Source of the DNA: JBBEAM01 sp040882845
Lineage (GTDB): Bacteria > Pseudomonadota > Alphaproteobacteria > Kiloniellales > DSM-21159
DNA: 64,000 bases
Direction: 5' to 3'
Assembly: GCA_040882845.1 (NCBI GenBank)
Contig: JBBEAM010000007.1
Coordinates: forward strand, 1,054,001-1,118,000
Numbering within the stretch: position 1 is the first letter of the stretch; each line of letters starts with the position of its first letter. Positions 25,014 to 34,079 of this stretch are shown here, piece by piece. Below the pieces are notes generated by a model that worked only from the letters and a program-made list of their open reading frames with translations, did not search any database and had not been told where the DNA came from. The translations under genes and the position numbers were made by a program.

Positions 25014-25462
25014 TGTCAGTCTCCCCGGCCCACCGTCCGGACTGCAGCGCTCAGGAGAGTCTTATGCTGGGAGCAAACCGCGGAAAACTGCTTGGCGTAG
25101 TCAGTACGCCGCACAGAATCCTGGATCCCTTGATGTCAATTAGTCAGGGATCCCAATTCTTTTGCCCAACGCCTGCCTCTGTGGATTCTCCCCAAAAGAA
25201 CCCCAGAAGCTTCCCGTACTTGCACCTGCACGCTTTGTCATAAACTTGTGTAAAATTTGAATGAAATGGGCAGGGAGTCAATTGACCGAAACACCCCCTA
25301 GGGACGAGCGAAATTCAACCCATAGGCAAATACGATCTTAACGCAGCACTACGGAATCAACACGGAATAGTTGTATTAAGCTTTCCATGGCGCTGGGCGA
25401 GGCCGGTGGCGAGATGCAGCTTTCGCTCTTGGCTAAGCCGCGAGGAATGCTACATAGAATCC
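25014..25462. other. Gene-free divergent region between RTX and pentapeptide genes
   Basis: About 450 bases, noticeably less GC-rich than its surroundings. It separates two divergent secreted-protein genes and should hold their promoters and regulators. The 10-base palindrome GTCAATTGAC lies at 25277-25286. No convincing gene, tRNA or terminator is visible; short open frames in it lack ribosome sites. Confidence 0.5.
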
Positions 25463-26140
25463 ATGAAACATCTTGGATATCTTCCCGCCGCTGTTTTCCT
25501 GGCACTGCTTCTCCCCGCCGAAGCGTCGGCAGGGTGCAGCGATTCCGCCGGCGCGGGCGTAGACTGGTCGAACTGCGAGAAGCGCCGCCTCATGCTTTCG
25601 GGAAGCGATCTTTCCGAAGCCAGGTTCGTCGGCGCAAATCTCAGCAGCTCCGATTTTAAGGAAGCGAACCTCAGCGGCGCCGATCTCAGCGGCGCCAATG
25701 TGACGCGCGCACGCTTCCAAGGCGCCAGCTTGACCAACGCCACGCTGGAAACGGCGGCCGGAGATCGGGCCAACTTCATCGAAGCGGATCTCAGCGGTGC
25801 AAACTTGGTTAAGGCCGAGTTGCCGCGCGCCGATCTAACCGACGCGATCCTCGACGGCGCCGACCTCGGCAAGGCCGATCTGCAACGCACCGTATTCGAG
25901 GGCGCCAGCCTGAAGAACGTCAATCTGGAGTATGCGCTGCTGGCGCGCACCCGCCTCGTGAACGCCGACCTCGACGGGGCCAAGCTGCATGGCGCCTACA
26001 CCTATCTGGCGCGTTTCGAGGGCAGCGACCTCTCCTCCAGCCTAGGCTTGACCCAGGACCAGCTTTCGATCGCCTGCGGCGATGCCGACACCAAGCTGCC
26101 GGAGGGATTGGAAGCGCCCGCGGAGTGGCCCTGCGAGTAA
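25463..26140 (+). CDS. Secreted pentapeptide-repeat protein
   Basis: A 225-residue protein with a signal peptide (LPAAVFLALLLPAEASA, cleavage before GCSD). From about residue 45 to 190 it is built of A(D/N)LxX pentapeptides such as ANLSS, ADLSG, ANLVK and ADLTD. These would fold as a right-handed quadrilateral beta-helix in the periplasm or outside the cell. Two cysteines follow the signal and one closes the protein, so capping disulfides are possible. ATG 25463 starts the signal peptide; upstream in-frame starts give no signal. There is no catalytic domain. It is convergent with the autotransporter. Confidence 0.85.
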   Translation: MKHLGYLPAAVFLALLLPAEASAGCSDSAGAGVDWSNCEKRRLMLSGSDLSEARFVGANLSSSDFKEANLSGADLSGANVTRARFQGASLTNATLETAAGDRANFIEADLSGANLVKAELPRADLTDAILDGADLGKADLQRTVFEGASLKNVNLEYALLARTRLVNADLDGAKLHGAYTYLARFEGSDLSSSLGLTQDQLSIACGDADTKLPEGLEAPAEWPCE

Positions 26141-26164
26141 GCGCCCTTCCAAGACTGCCCGTAA

Positions 26165-29100
26165 CTACCAGGTCAGCTTGACGCCACCCGAAACGGCATG
26201 CTGGCTGTAGTCCTCGTTCAGCTTGCCGTCGTAATCCAGGAAGATCTGCCAGGTCTGGCCGATTTCCACGCTGACCCCGGCCCCCACCAGGGCGCTGTCG
26301 TCAGCCACCTGTGAGCCGAGCACGGTGAACCCGCTGGCCGGGGCGCCGGCGAAGCTGGCGCCGACGGTCTGCTGGTTATCCTCGAATTCATGTTCCCAGC
26401 CGAGACGCAGCTTCGGCACCACGAAGGTATCCCAAGTAAGCTTCAGCCTGGCTTCAAGCTCGACGCCGAGCGTCGTGGTCAGGGACTCGGCGTCGTTGCT
26501 ATCGACGCTGAGATCGAAGGCGCCAGCCCCGTTCTCCGTAAAGGAATCGGTCTCCGCGTGGGTATAGCCCACTCCGAGGAAGGGCGTGACGGAAACCGGC
26601 ATTAAGTCGAAGGCATAGCCGGTTTCGGCGTAGGCCGAGAAGACCTCGCCGTCATAGTCGCCCCTGGCCGTGCCACCGATCGTCGAGCGGCGGCTGTCAT
26701 GGTCGTACCAGGCATAGGAAACCATGCCGTCGAGATACCAGGGCCCCGGCGAGAAGCTGCCATAGGCCGCAACCTGGAAGCCGTCGTAATCGATCCGGTT
26801 GCTGTTATCGAAGTCGAGTTCGTTGTCGGAGTAACCGCCGGCCAGGCCGAGAACGAGTCCCTCCGCCACGGCGACATCGGCGCCGGCCGCGAAGCCGTAC
26901 TGCTCCTGCTCGAAACCGACAGCGTTCTGATCGCCGTCGTTGTCACCGAAGTTGCCGTAGGCGCGCGCCCAAATGCCGACGCTGCCAGCTGCACGATCCC
27001 GCGACTCCGCAGCGGCCACTTGCTGACGTTGTGCGGCCGGAGCGCTCTGGCCGCCTTCGTCGCTGGCCGCTGCCGCCATCTGGCTGCTGAGGAATTCGAA
27101 CTGCCCCAAGCTGGCGGATTGACTGCCGCCGCCGCCGCCATTTCCATGCCCGAGATGCCCGAGCACCGACCCTCTGAACATGCGTTGGGAATTCAGCAGG
27201 GATTGCAGGCCTTGCGCATATTCGGAGCCGCTGAGGGACGCGAGGACTTCACGGTAGGCGTCGGGGCCGAGAATGAAGAGCTCCTCGATGGCCTCGCCAA
27301 TCGGCGTGCCCTCGCTGTTCTCGTAGATCTCCTCGAGACCGCCGCCCACACTCTCCTCGTTCTCGTTCAGCCCCTCGACCTGATCGAAGGGAATGCGGGT
27401 GACCATCAGATCGACGGTATTGTCGCCCTGATAGATCGCCTCGACATCCAGTAAGGCGGTGTCGATCTCCGTCGCCCACTGGCCGGTCGGACCGGAGGAG
27501 ACGACGACCTCCTCATAAGTGATCGTATTGGGATAGAACCCGGACAGAGGCACCACGGTGACCGCGCCGTCCAGCGAGACGCTGGAGGCGTTGATCTGCG
27601 CCGCCGAGGTCGGATCGGGGGTGATCTCGTAAGCCAGAATGCCACCCGAGACCTGGGTATAGCTGTCGACGTTGATCTGGGTCGGGCCGTTGCTCGACAG
27701 AGTCATATATCCGCCGCTCAGGACGTTGAAGGCCGCTGCAGACCCGGTCACCTCCCCATCGAGATACGCCATGCCGGGATGGACGTTGACGATGGACATC
27801 CCATCGATGTTGCCGATGTAGGTGACGGTCGGCGCGCCGGATCCCGATCCGGAGCGGAAGTTGAAGACGTCGTCGTTACCGCTGCCGTAGGTATCGCCTT
27901 CGATCGTCCCGGCGGTGAACTCGACGGTGTCGGCGTAGGCGCTCGACAGCACGATGTCGCCGAGGATCAGCCCGCCGAGCTGGTTGATCTGGCTCGGCCC
28001 GGGCGCGTCCAGAGTCGAGATCGCAACCTGCGCGGAGAGGAAGCCGTCGTTTTCGACGGTGCCGCTGGTTCCGCTCGGCGCGCCATTGGATTCGATCACC
28101 AGGCCGTAGGCGGTGCCGGGAATCCCCTCCTCCGCCGTCACTGTCATGGTGCCGTAGTTGCCGATGGTGCCGGCGAAGCTGTCGCTCTGCACGCGAATGC
28201 CATAGGCATCGGCCGCCCCCTCCGGCGCGGAGGCATGGACGGTCATGGTGCCGTTGTTGGCAAGGACGCCGGTCAGATTGGGAGCGACGACATGTATGCC
28301 GGCTGCGTTCGCGGATTCGAAGCCATCGCCATCCGCATTCGCCGTGACCGTCATATTTCCAGCATTGTTGGCCTGGACGGTCAGCTGATCGGTCGAACTG
28401 GTCTGGATGTATGCCCCGGTCGCCGAAGCGAAACCCTGGGAGAAGCTGCCCGTGGCCGAGGCGGAAGCCAGCACCGAAACATTGCCGCTGTTGGTGAAGT
28501 TGGCCGCGCCCGAATCCACGAAGCCCATGATCTGGCGCGACCCGAAGGCCGCCGCGCTGGCCGAGGGGGAACTCGAAGCCTCCGCGCCGGCAATGGCGCT
28601 GACATCGAGCGAAACCGTAGTCGTGATATTGCTGGTGGCGGCCGCAGACTGGGCGGTGTGGTTCTGGTCGAGCCCGACGCTGAATGCATTGGCTGCGGCA
28701 TCGCTGCTGGCACCCGTCGCGGTAGCATTGGCTTGCGAAGCCACTGTCATCACGCCGCTGGTGAGATTGCCGCTGACGTTCCCGCTGCTGCTGAAAACCG
28801 ACTGGAAGATGCCTTGAGAGCTCGCGCTGGCAACGGCGGTGACGGAATCGTCGCTGTTGGAGGCAATGGCATCGACGGAGACGCTGATGCCGCCGCTGTT
28901 GTCTGCATTCGCCGGTGCGTCGCCCGCGCGCGTGATGTTCTGCGAGATACCGACGCCCTCTCCCATCGCGGTACCGGACCCTGCGCCCGCCGCTTCGGCC
29001 ACGACACTGACGTCGATGGTGCTGAGACTGGTGTTGGTAACCCCCAGACCGATGAGCTGACCTTCGTCGAAGCCCAGGATCATGCCGTCGCTGCGGTTCT

Positions 29101-31213
29101 GCAGAATGCCCGCGCCGAAGGCAGTCGCGAAGCTTTCGCCGGATCCGCCGTCGGCCATGGCCGAGGCACTGACGATCATTGTGCCGGTGTTGGAGGCAGA
29201 GGCGCCGGCGGCGGTATTGCCGAAGGCGGTCTGCGCGATACCAGTCGCCGCTGCGTCTGCCGAGGCCCCGGAGGAACTCTCGGCTCCGGCGACGGCAGTC
29301 ACGTTGGTGTTGCCGTCGGTGGTCGCTGTGAGCTGGATGTTCTCGTCGAAGGACTGCCCGCTCTGCGCGATGCCAGCCGCACGCGCTTGCGCTTGCGCGA
29401 AACTCTCCGCCGCATTGGCCTGGGACAGCGCCGTCGCGTCGAGATCGCCCGTGACAGTCGAGGTGACTTCAATCTCGCCGTAGCCGCTCGCCATCTGACG
29501 GATGCCGAAGGCTTCGGCCTGGGCGTTGTCGGTGTCGATGGCTTCGTCGAGTCCGGCGCTCGCCATCGCCGCGATGGTCCCGGAGGAGGAAACCGTTTGA
29601 CTGCCGGAAGGACCGGACAGGAAGGTGAAGCTTTCCTGCGAGATACCGGTGGCCTCGGCGGAGATCGCCCCGTGGAAGGAGAAACTCGAGCTGAATGCGC
29701 CGTCTGCCGAGGCGCTGACGGCAATGTTTCCGCCGTTGACGACGGACAGCGCCGCGGTGTCGATTCCCTCGGCCTCCTGAGCGATGCCCTGAGCCGTCGC
29801 TTCCACCGCCCCGTTCGAGAAGCCTTCGTGGGAGACAATCGCGGAAACGTCGATGTTCCCCGTCTGGGCGACCGAAAGATCGGCGTTCAGGCCAGAGGAC
29901 TCGCCGCCGTTGCCGGTCTGGCGGATGCCCTGGGCTTCGGCGAAAGCAGTCTCTCCGGCATCGCTATCGCCGACAGTCGTCTCGGCTGCGACAGAGATGT
30001 CGCCGCTGTTCGTGACCGTCGAGGTCATGTCCTCCACGAAATCGGCGTCCTGTGCGATCCCCGCCGCGATGGCCGTGGCACTGGAAAACCCGAAGGAGGT
30101 TGCCGCCGCGGAGGCGACCGAGGAGACCTGGATCAGGCTGGAGTTCGTTGCGGTCAGCAGGGAGCTGCTGCCGCCATCCGCAGACTGCAAGATGCCGATG
30201 CCGCTGGAGTACGCCCTGGCGGCCGCGGAGTTGGCATTGGCCGAAGCCAGCGACTCGACAAGAAGCGAGCCGGAGTTCGTGCCCGAGAAATCCGTCGTAA
30301 CGGCACTTTCCGAGATCTGCAGAATGCCCGCCGCCTCGGCGTTCGCCTCTGCGTCGCCGAAGGGAGAGCTTGCCTCGCTGATCGCCGAGACGTCGATGGT
30401 CGAGGCGGAGGAGTTGGTGACCGCGCTGATCGCATTGGCCGGCGGCGGCGCCTCGCTCGGAGCAAGTTCGATAAAGATACCCGTGGCAATGGCATCGCTA
30501 TCTTCGGCATCGTCCGCCGTGGCGGTCACGGCGAGCGTGCCGTTGTTGTTGACCGTCGCGTCTAGTTCGGTGAAGGCCCGCAGTTCGATGCCGTGGGCCA
30601 AGGCTTCGGCATCATCGAATTCGCCTGTCGCAATGTCGGAGGCCACCACAGTGACCATGTCGCTGTTCGAGATCGACACGTCGATGTTCGTTGACCCGAA
30701 GCGAATGCCGTAAGCCTCCTCGACGTGGGTCCCCGCAACGTCGCTTCCGACCTGCAGTTGGCCTTCGTTCGAAATGCTGACGGGGGCATCGGTGAACAAG
30801 ATGTCGATCCCCGTTTCGCCCGCGTGCAGGACCCCGCTGTTGGTTATCACTCCGGCGACGTTGGAATCGAAGATCCCGATTCCCCTTTCATCGGCAACCA
30901 GGTTGCCGCTGTTCGTGATTCCACCGCTGACGTTGCTTCCGTCGGTCACCAGGATACCGGTCGCGTTGGGCGAGACGTCGCCGATCTCCCCTTCGTTGGC
31001 GATGCCGTCGGTGGTCACCGTCGAATTCGAAACCAGGATGTAGTCGGTGCTTTCCGCCGCGCCGACGGCAACCCCGGTTACCGTCGTGTCGAAGACTTCG
31101 ATGCCCTGAGCCTGAGCGGGTGAGAGCGTGGCCTCCCAGGTCCCCGCGAGGGCGATAACCGATGTGCTGACAAGAAGCGCGCGAAATGCACTCTGAGATG
31201 ACTGCTTTACCAT
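26165..31213 (-). CDS. Giant autotransporter with repetitive passenger
   Basis: A 1682-residue type Va-like autotransporter. The signal peptide is MVKQSSQSAFRALLVSTS to ...SPAQAQ. A passenger of about 1300 residues is dominated by imperfect repeats. Each holds a beta-strand block (NSGxIxVxA-like) and an Ala/Ser-rich stretch ending in AxGIxQ, recurring about fifteen times (AAGIAQ, AQGIRQ, ATGISQ, AFGIRQ and others). The C-terminal autotransporter beta-barrel (about the last 280 residues) begins near SVGIWARAYGNFGD and ends GGVKLTW, with a terminal Trp rather than the usual Phe. ATG 31213 is preferred over the upstream start at 31303 because the signal peptide begins there. Probable role: adhesion or surface coat. 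Confidence 0.9.
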   Translation of the reverse strand: MVKQSSQSAFRALLVSTSVIALAGTWEATLSPAQAQGIEVFDTTVTGVAVGAAESTDYILVSNSTVTTDGIANEGEIGDVSPNATGILVTDGSNVSGGITNSGNLVADERGIGIFDSNVAGVITNSGVLHAGETGIDILFTDAPVSISNEGQLQVGSDVAGTHVEEAYGIRFGSTNIDVSISNSDMVTVVASDIATGEFDDAEALAHGIELRAFTELDATVNNNGTLAVTATADDAEDSDAIATGIFIELAPSEAPPPANAISAVTNSSASTIDVSAISEASSPFGDAEANAEAAGILQISESAVTTDFSGTNSGSLLVESLASANANSAAARAYSSGIGILQSADGGSSSLLTATNSSLIQVSSVASAAATSFGFSSATAIAAGIAQDADFVEDMTSTVTNSGDISVAAETTVGDSDAGETAFAEAQGIRQTGNGGESSGLNADLSVAQTGNIDVSAIVSHEGFSNGAVEATAQGIAQEAEGIDTAALSVVNGGNIAVSASADGAFSSSFSFHGAISAEATGISQESFTFLSGPSGSQTVSSSGTIAAMASAGLDEAIDTDNAQAEAFGIRQMASGYGEIEVTSTVTGDLDATALSQANAAESFAQAQARAAGIAQSGQSFDENIQLTATTDGNTNVTAVAGAESSSGASADAAATGIAQTAFGNTAAGASASNTGTMIVSASAMADGGSGESFATAFGAGILQNRSDGMILGFDEGQLIGLGVTNTSLSTIDVSVVAEAAGAGSGTAMGEGVGISQNITRAGDAPANADNSGGISVSVDAIASNSDDSVTAVASASSQGIFQSVFSSSGNVSGNLTSGVMTVASQANATATGASSDAAANAFSVGLDQNHTAQSAAATSNITTTVSLDVSAIAGAEASSSPSASAAAFGSRQIMGFVDSGAANFTNSGNVSVLASASATGSFSQGFASATGAYIQTSSTDQLTVQANNAGNMTVTANADGDGFESANAAGIHVVAPNLTGVLANNGTMTVHASAPEGAADAYGIRVQSDSFAGTIGNYGTMTVTAEEGIPGTAYGLVIESNGAPSGTSGTVENDGFLSAQVAISTLDAPGPSQINQLGGLILGDIVLSSAYADTVEFTAGTIEGDTYGSGNDDVFNFRSGSGSGAPTVTYIGNIDGMSIVNVHPGMAYLDGEVTGSAAAFNVLSGGYMTLSSNGPTQINVDSYTQVSGGILAYEITPDPTSAAQINASSVSLDGAVTVVPLSGFYPNTITYEEVVVSSGPTGQWATEIDTALLDVEAIYQGDNTVDLMVTRIPFDQVEGLNENEESVGGGLEEIYENSEGTPIGEAIEELFILGPDAYREVLASLSGSEYAQGLQSLLNSQRMFRGSVLGHLGHGNGGGGGSQSASLGQFEFLSSQMAAAASDEGGQSAPAAQRQQVAAAESRDRAAGSVGIWARAYGNFGDNDGDQNAVGFEQEQYGFAAGADVAVAEGLVLGLAGGYSDNELDFDNSNRIDYDGFQVAAYGSFSPGPWYLDGMVSYAWYDHDSRRSTIGGTARGDYDGEVFSAYAETGYAFDLMPVSVTPFLGVGYTHAETDSFTENGAGAFDLSVDSNDAESLTTTLGVELEARLKLTWDTFVVPKLRLGWEHEFEDNQQTVGASFAGAPASGFTVLGSQVADDSALVGAGVSVEIGQTWQIFLDYDGKLNEDYSQHAVSGGVKLTW

Positions 31214-31451
31214 GTATCCCCCGTGTCGAACCGGTGACCCGGACCCGACTGAAAAGTGTCGCCGATTTGTCCGCAGTGTAATCAAATTACCGCAGGAGGG
31301 CACACCTAATTACATATAAACAAATGAAAATTCATTCCCGTTGCCTTGCCGCCACGATTCTGAAGTCGCCGCACACTAATTGCGGATAGCGCTAAATAGA
31401 ACGCTTCATATTCGCCTATTTAGCTCTGCGAGGAAATCCTTCCTGGCCAGC

Positions 31452-31457
31452 TTGACA
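31452..31457 (+). promoter_or_regulatory. Consensus -35 element of the modA promoter
   Basis: A perfect TTGACA lies 51 bases before the modA ATG. A -10 at the usual 17-18 base spacing would fall at about 31475-31481, inside the ModE palindrome. No perfect TATAAT is present there; the match is weak (TGAATA or GAATAT). Confidence 0.55.
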
Positions 31458-31461
31458 GTAT

Positions 31462-31485
31462 CGTTATATCTCCATGAATATAACG
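31462..31485 (+). promoter_or_regulatory. ModE box (molybdate-responsive operator)
   Basis: CGTTATAT, eight bases, then ATATAACG: perfect 8-base arms. This is the known Mo-box pattern bound by ModE-type regulators. It overlaps the expected -10 region of modABC, so molybdate-loaded ModE should repress. No modE gene is in the window. Confidence 0.82.
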
Positions 31486-31508
31486 TAACGACCTGGGAGA
31501 TCGTGAAA

Positions 31509-32291
31509 ATGCGCAAGCCATGCTTGGCGCTCGCCGTTATTCTGGCCGGCCTGCTGACGCCGGGCGTTCACCCTGCCAAGGCCGAGGACCTGACCGTCTT
31601 TGCCGCCGCCAGCCTGACCGACGTCATGACCGCCGCCGGCGAGGTTTTCCGGGGAAAAACCGGCAGCGAGGTCCGCTTTTCCTTCGCTTCCTCCTCCACT
31701 CTGGCTCGACAGATCGAAGCCGGCGCGCCCGCACAGATCTTCGCCTCGGCCAACGAATCCTGGATGGACTACCTGGAGGAAAGGCAGCTGATCCTCGCCG
31801 GGAGCCGCGAGAGTCCGATCGCCAACCGGCTGGTGCTGATCGCGCCGGCGTCCTCCGCGCGCGGCAGCGTGGGGGTGGACGTGAACCTCGACCTCCCCGC
31901 CCTGCTTGGCGAGGGTGGCCGGCTTGTCCTGGGCGATCCGGAGCATGTTCCGGCCGGAATCTACGCCAAGCAGGCCCTGAAGAGCCTCGGTCTCTGGGCA
32001 GGTGTGGAAGACCGCCTGGCGCGGACCGACACTGCGCGCGCCGCGCTGGCCTTGGTCGAAAGCGGCGAAGCGCCGCTCGGCATCGTCTATGCGACCGACG
32101 CCAAGATCTCCGAAGGCGTCGAGGCGGTCGGCACGATTCCGGCGAGCGCGCACACGCCGATCACCTACCCCTTCGCCCTGCTCGCAGAGGGGGACGGCGA
32201 AGCGGCGCGCGCTTTCCTCGCCTACCTGCTCGGCGAAGAGGGAATCTCGATCTTCGAAAGCTTCGGATTCTCGCGCGCGGAGCAGGAGTAA
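31509..32291 (+). CDS. modA: Molybdate ABC transporter, periplasmic binding protein
   Basis: A 260-residue periplasmic protein that captures molybdate (and tungstate). The signal peptide ends near HPAKA-ED. Family marks are LTVFAAASLTDVM, RFSFASSSTLARQIEAGAPAQ, IFASANESWMDYL and GDPEHVPAGIYAKQAL, which includes oxyanion-contacting residues. ATG 31509 follows GGGAG at a spacing of nine. The open frame upstream is ignored because the signal peptide starts here. It is first in the modABC operon, eight bases before modB, with a ModE box directly upstream. Confidence 0.95.
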   Translation: MRKPCLALAVILAGLLTPGVHPAKAEDLTVFAAASLTDVMTAAGEVFRGKTGSEVRFSFASSSTLARQIEAGAPAQIFASANESWMDYLEERQLILAGSRESPIANRLVLIAPASSARGSVGVDVNLDLPALLGEGGRLVLGDPEHVPAGIYAKQALKSLGLWAGVEDRLARTDTARAALALVESGEAPLGIVYATDAKISEGVEAVGTIPASAHTPITYPFALLAEGDGEAARAFLAYLLGEEGISIFESFGFSRAEQE

Positions 32292-32298
32292 CCCCCGG

Positions 32299-32985
32299 AT
32301 GCTCAGTCCCGCCGAACTGGAAGCGCTACTGCTCAGCCTGAAAATCGCGCTGGTCGCGGTGGCTTTCGCCCTGCCCTTCGCCCTCGGCGCGGCGCTGCTG
32401 CTGGCGCGCTACGACTTTCCCGGAAAGGCCCTGATCGACGGTCTGGTCCACCTTCCTCTGATCCTGCCGCCCGTAGTGATGGGCTATCTGCTGCTGATCT
32501 CCCTGGGCACCAAGGCGCCGCTTGGCGCCTGGCTGAACGAGACCCTGGGCATTCGCTTCATCTTCGACTGGAAGGGCGCGGCGCTGGCCGCCGCCATCGT
32601 CACCTTTCCCTTTCAGGTCCGCGCCATCCGCCTGGCGATGGAAGCGATCGACAGGGGTCTGTCGGAGGCCGCCGAGACCCTCGGCGCCGGCCCCCTCGAC
32701 CGCTTTGTCAACATCACCCTGCCCCTGGCCCTGCCCGGCGTCCTGGCCGGCGCGATCACCGCCTTCGCCGCCAGTCTGGGAGAATTCGGCGCGATCATCA
32801 CCTTCGTCTCCAACATCCCCGGCGAGACCCGAACCCTGCCGCTGGCGATCTACACGGCGATCCAGACGCCCGGCGGTGAAGTCGCGGCGGCGCGTCTCGC
32901 CGCGCTCTCCATCGCCCTGGCGCTGGCCGGCCTGGTTCTCTCGGAAGTCGCTGCCCGCAGGCTGCGCGCACGCAACGGCCTATGA
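32299..32985 (+). CDS. modB: Molybdate ABC transporter permease
   Basis: A 228-residue inner-membrane permease with about five hydrophobic segments. The EAA loop that docks on the ATPase is EAAETLGAGPLDRFVNITLP. HLPLILPPVVMGYLLL is typical of ModB. Length is normal. ATG 32299 follows modA by seven bases. Its stop overlaps the modC start (ATGA). Confidence 0.95.
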   Translation: MLSPAELEALLLSLKIALVAVAFALPFALGAALLLARYDFPGKALIDGLVHLPLILPPVVMGYLLLISLGTKAPLGAWLNETLGIRFIFDWKGAALAAAIVTFPFQVRAIRLAMEAIDRGLSEAAETLGAGPLDRFVNITLPLALPGVLAGAITAFAASLGEFGAIITFVSNIPGETRTLPLAIYTAIQTPGGEVAAARLAALSIALALAGLVLSEVAARRLRARNGL

Positions 32986-34079
32986 CCCTCGACGTCCGCT
33001 TCGCCCATAGCTTCGGCGGCTTTTCCCTGGATATCAACTTCTCCGCAGAGAGTTCTGGAATTACTGCGCTTTTCGGACCCTCCGGATCTGGAAAATCCTC
33101 GACAGTCAATGCCATCGCCGGGCTGCTCTCGCCGCGCCAGGGGCATATCAGTCTGGGCGATCGGGTTCTCTTCGACAGCCACACCGGCCAGAGTCTTCCG
33201 GCGCGCAAGCGCCAGGTCGGCTATGTGTTTCAGGATGCGCGGCTGTTTCCGCATATGTCGGTGCGCGCCAATCTGGAGTTCGGCGCCAGACGCCGCGGCG
33301 GCACGGCGGCGGCGCGCGAAGATTTTGACCACATCGTCGATCTGCTGGGTCTCGGCCATCTGCTCGCCCGCAGGCCGCGCGCCCTCTCCGGCGGCGAGAA
33401 GCAGCGCGTAGCGCTGGGACGCGCCATGCTGTCGCGCCCGCGCCTGCTGCTGCTCGACGAACCCCTGGCCGCCATCGACCCGTCGCGCAAGGCGGAGATC
33501 CTGCCCTACTTCGAACGGCTGCGCGACGAGGCCGGCGTTCCCATCGTCTATGTCAGCCATTCGGTCGACGAGGTCGGGCGGCTCGCCGATCGCCTGGTGG
33601 TGCTGAACGAAGGCCGGGTCGCCGCCCAGGGCCCGGTCCATGAGATCATGTCGCGCCTAGACCTCTTCCCGCTGACCGGGCGCTTCGAGGCCGGCGCGGT
33701 GATCGAGGCCGCGGTCCTGCGCCACGAGGAGGCGGATCACCTGACCGAGGTCGGTTTCGACGGCGGGCGGCTGTGGGTACCCCGCATCCAGGCGCCAGCC
33801 GGCAGCCGCCTGCGCCTGCGGATCCGTGCGCGCGACGTCATGTTGGCGCTCGGCCAACCCGAGGGGATCAGCGCCAACAACATCCTGCGCGGCACCATCA
33901 CGGAGATCCGCCGCGACGAGGGCCCCTACCTGGATATCCGGATGCTGTGCGGCCAGACACCCTTGATCGCCCGCATCACCCACCGTTCCCTGCGCCGCCT
34001 CGGCCTGCGTCCCGGTCTGGAGATCTTCGCGGTGATCAAATCCGCCACGGTCGACCGCCACGCCGCGCGGCTAAGGTGA
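32982..34079 (+). CDS. modC: Molybdate ABC transporter ATP-binding protein
   Basis: A 365-residue ATPase. Walker A is GPSGSGKSS, the Q loop lies in YVFQDARLFPHM, the signature is LSGGEKQR and Walker B is LLLLDEPLAAID; the switch His is in YVSHSVDEV. A C-terminal TOBE-type molybdate-sensing domain (about 295-360: NNILRGTITEIRR) is present, as in full-length ModC. The start overlaps modB by four bases, and its 3' end overlaps the convergent EamA gene by nine. Confidence 0.95.
   Translation: MTLDVRFAHSFGGFSLDINFSAESSGITALFGPSGSGKSSTVNAIAGLLSPRQGHISLGDRVLFDSHTGQSLPARKRQVGYVFQDARLFPHMSVRANLEFGARRRGGTAAAREDFDHIVDLLGLGHLLARRPRALSGGEKQRVALGRAMLSRPRLLLLDEPLAAIDPSRKAEILPYFERLRDEAGVPIVYVSHSVDEVGRLADRLVVLNEGRVAAQGPVHEIMSRLDLFPLTGRFEAGAVIEAAVLRHEEADHLTEVGFDGGRLWVPRIQAPAGSRLRLRIRARDVMLALGQPEGISANNILRGTITEIRRDEGPYLDIRMLCGQTPLIARITHRSLRRLGLRPGLEIFAVIKSATVDRHAARLR

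Larger units (their letters stand above)
31214..31508. other. AT-rich divergent region between autotransporter and modA
   Basis: About 295 bases, clearly AT-richer than the rest of the window. It contains the 14-base imperfect palindrome AATGAA-AA-TTCATT at 31323-31336 on the autotransporter side, and the modA promoter with its ModE box on the other. No gene is supported here. Confidence 0.5.

Noticed and set aside
27779..30565. 928-residue open frame on the + strand opposite the autotransporter
   Set aside because: Codon pattern is the mirror of the repetitive Ala/Ser/Asn passenger; Gly/Arg/Asp-rich translation with no family features or ribosome site.
26165..31213. CRISPR array or DNA-level tandem repeat
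   Set aside because: The periodicity is at protein level; DNA units are neither identical nor of constant length.
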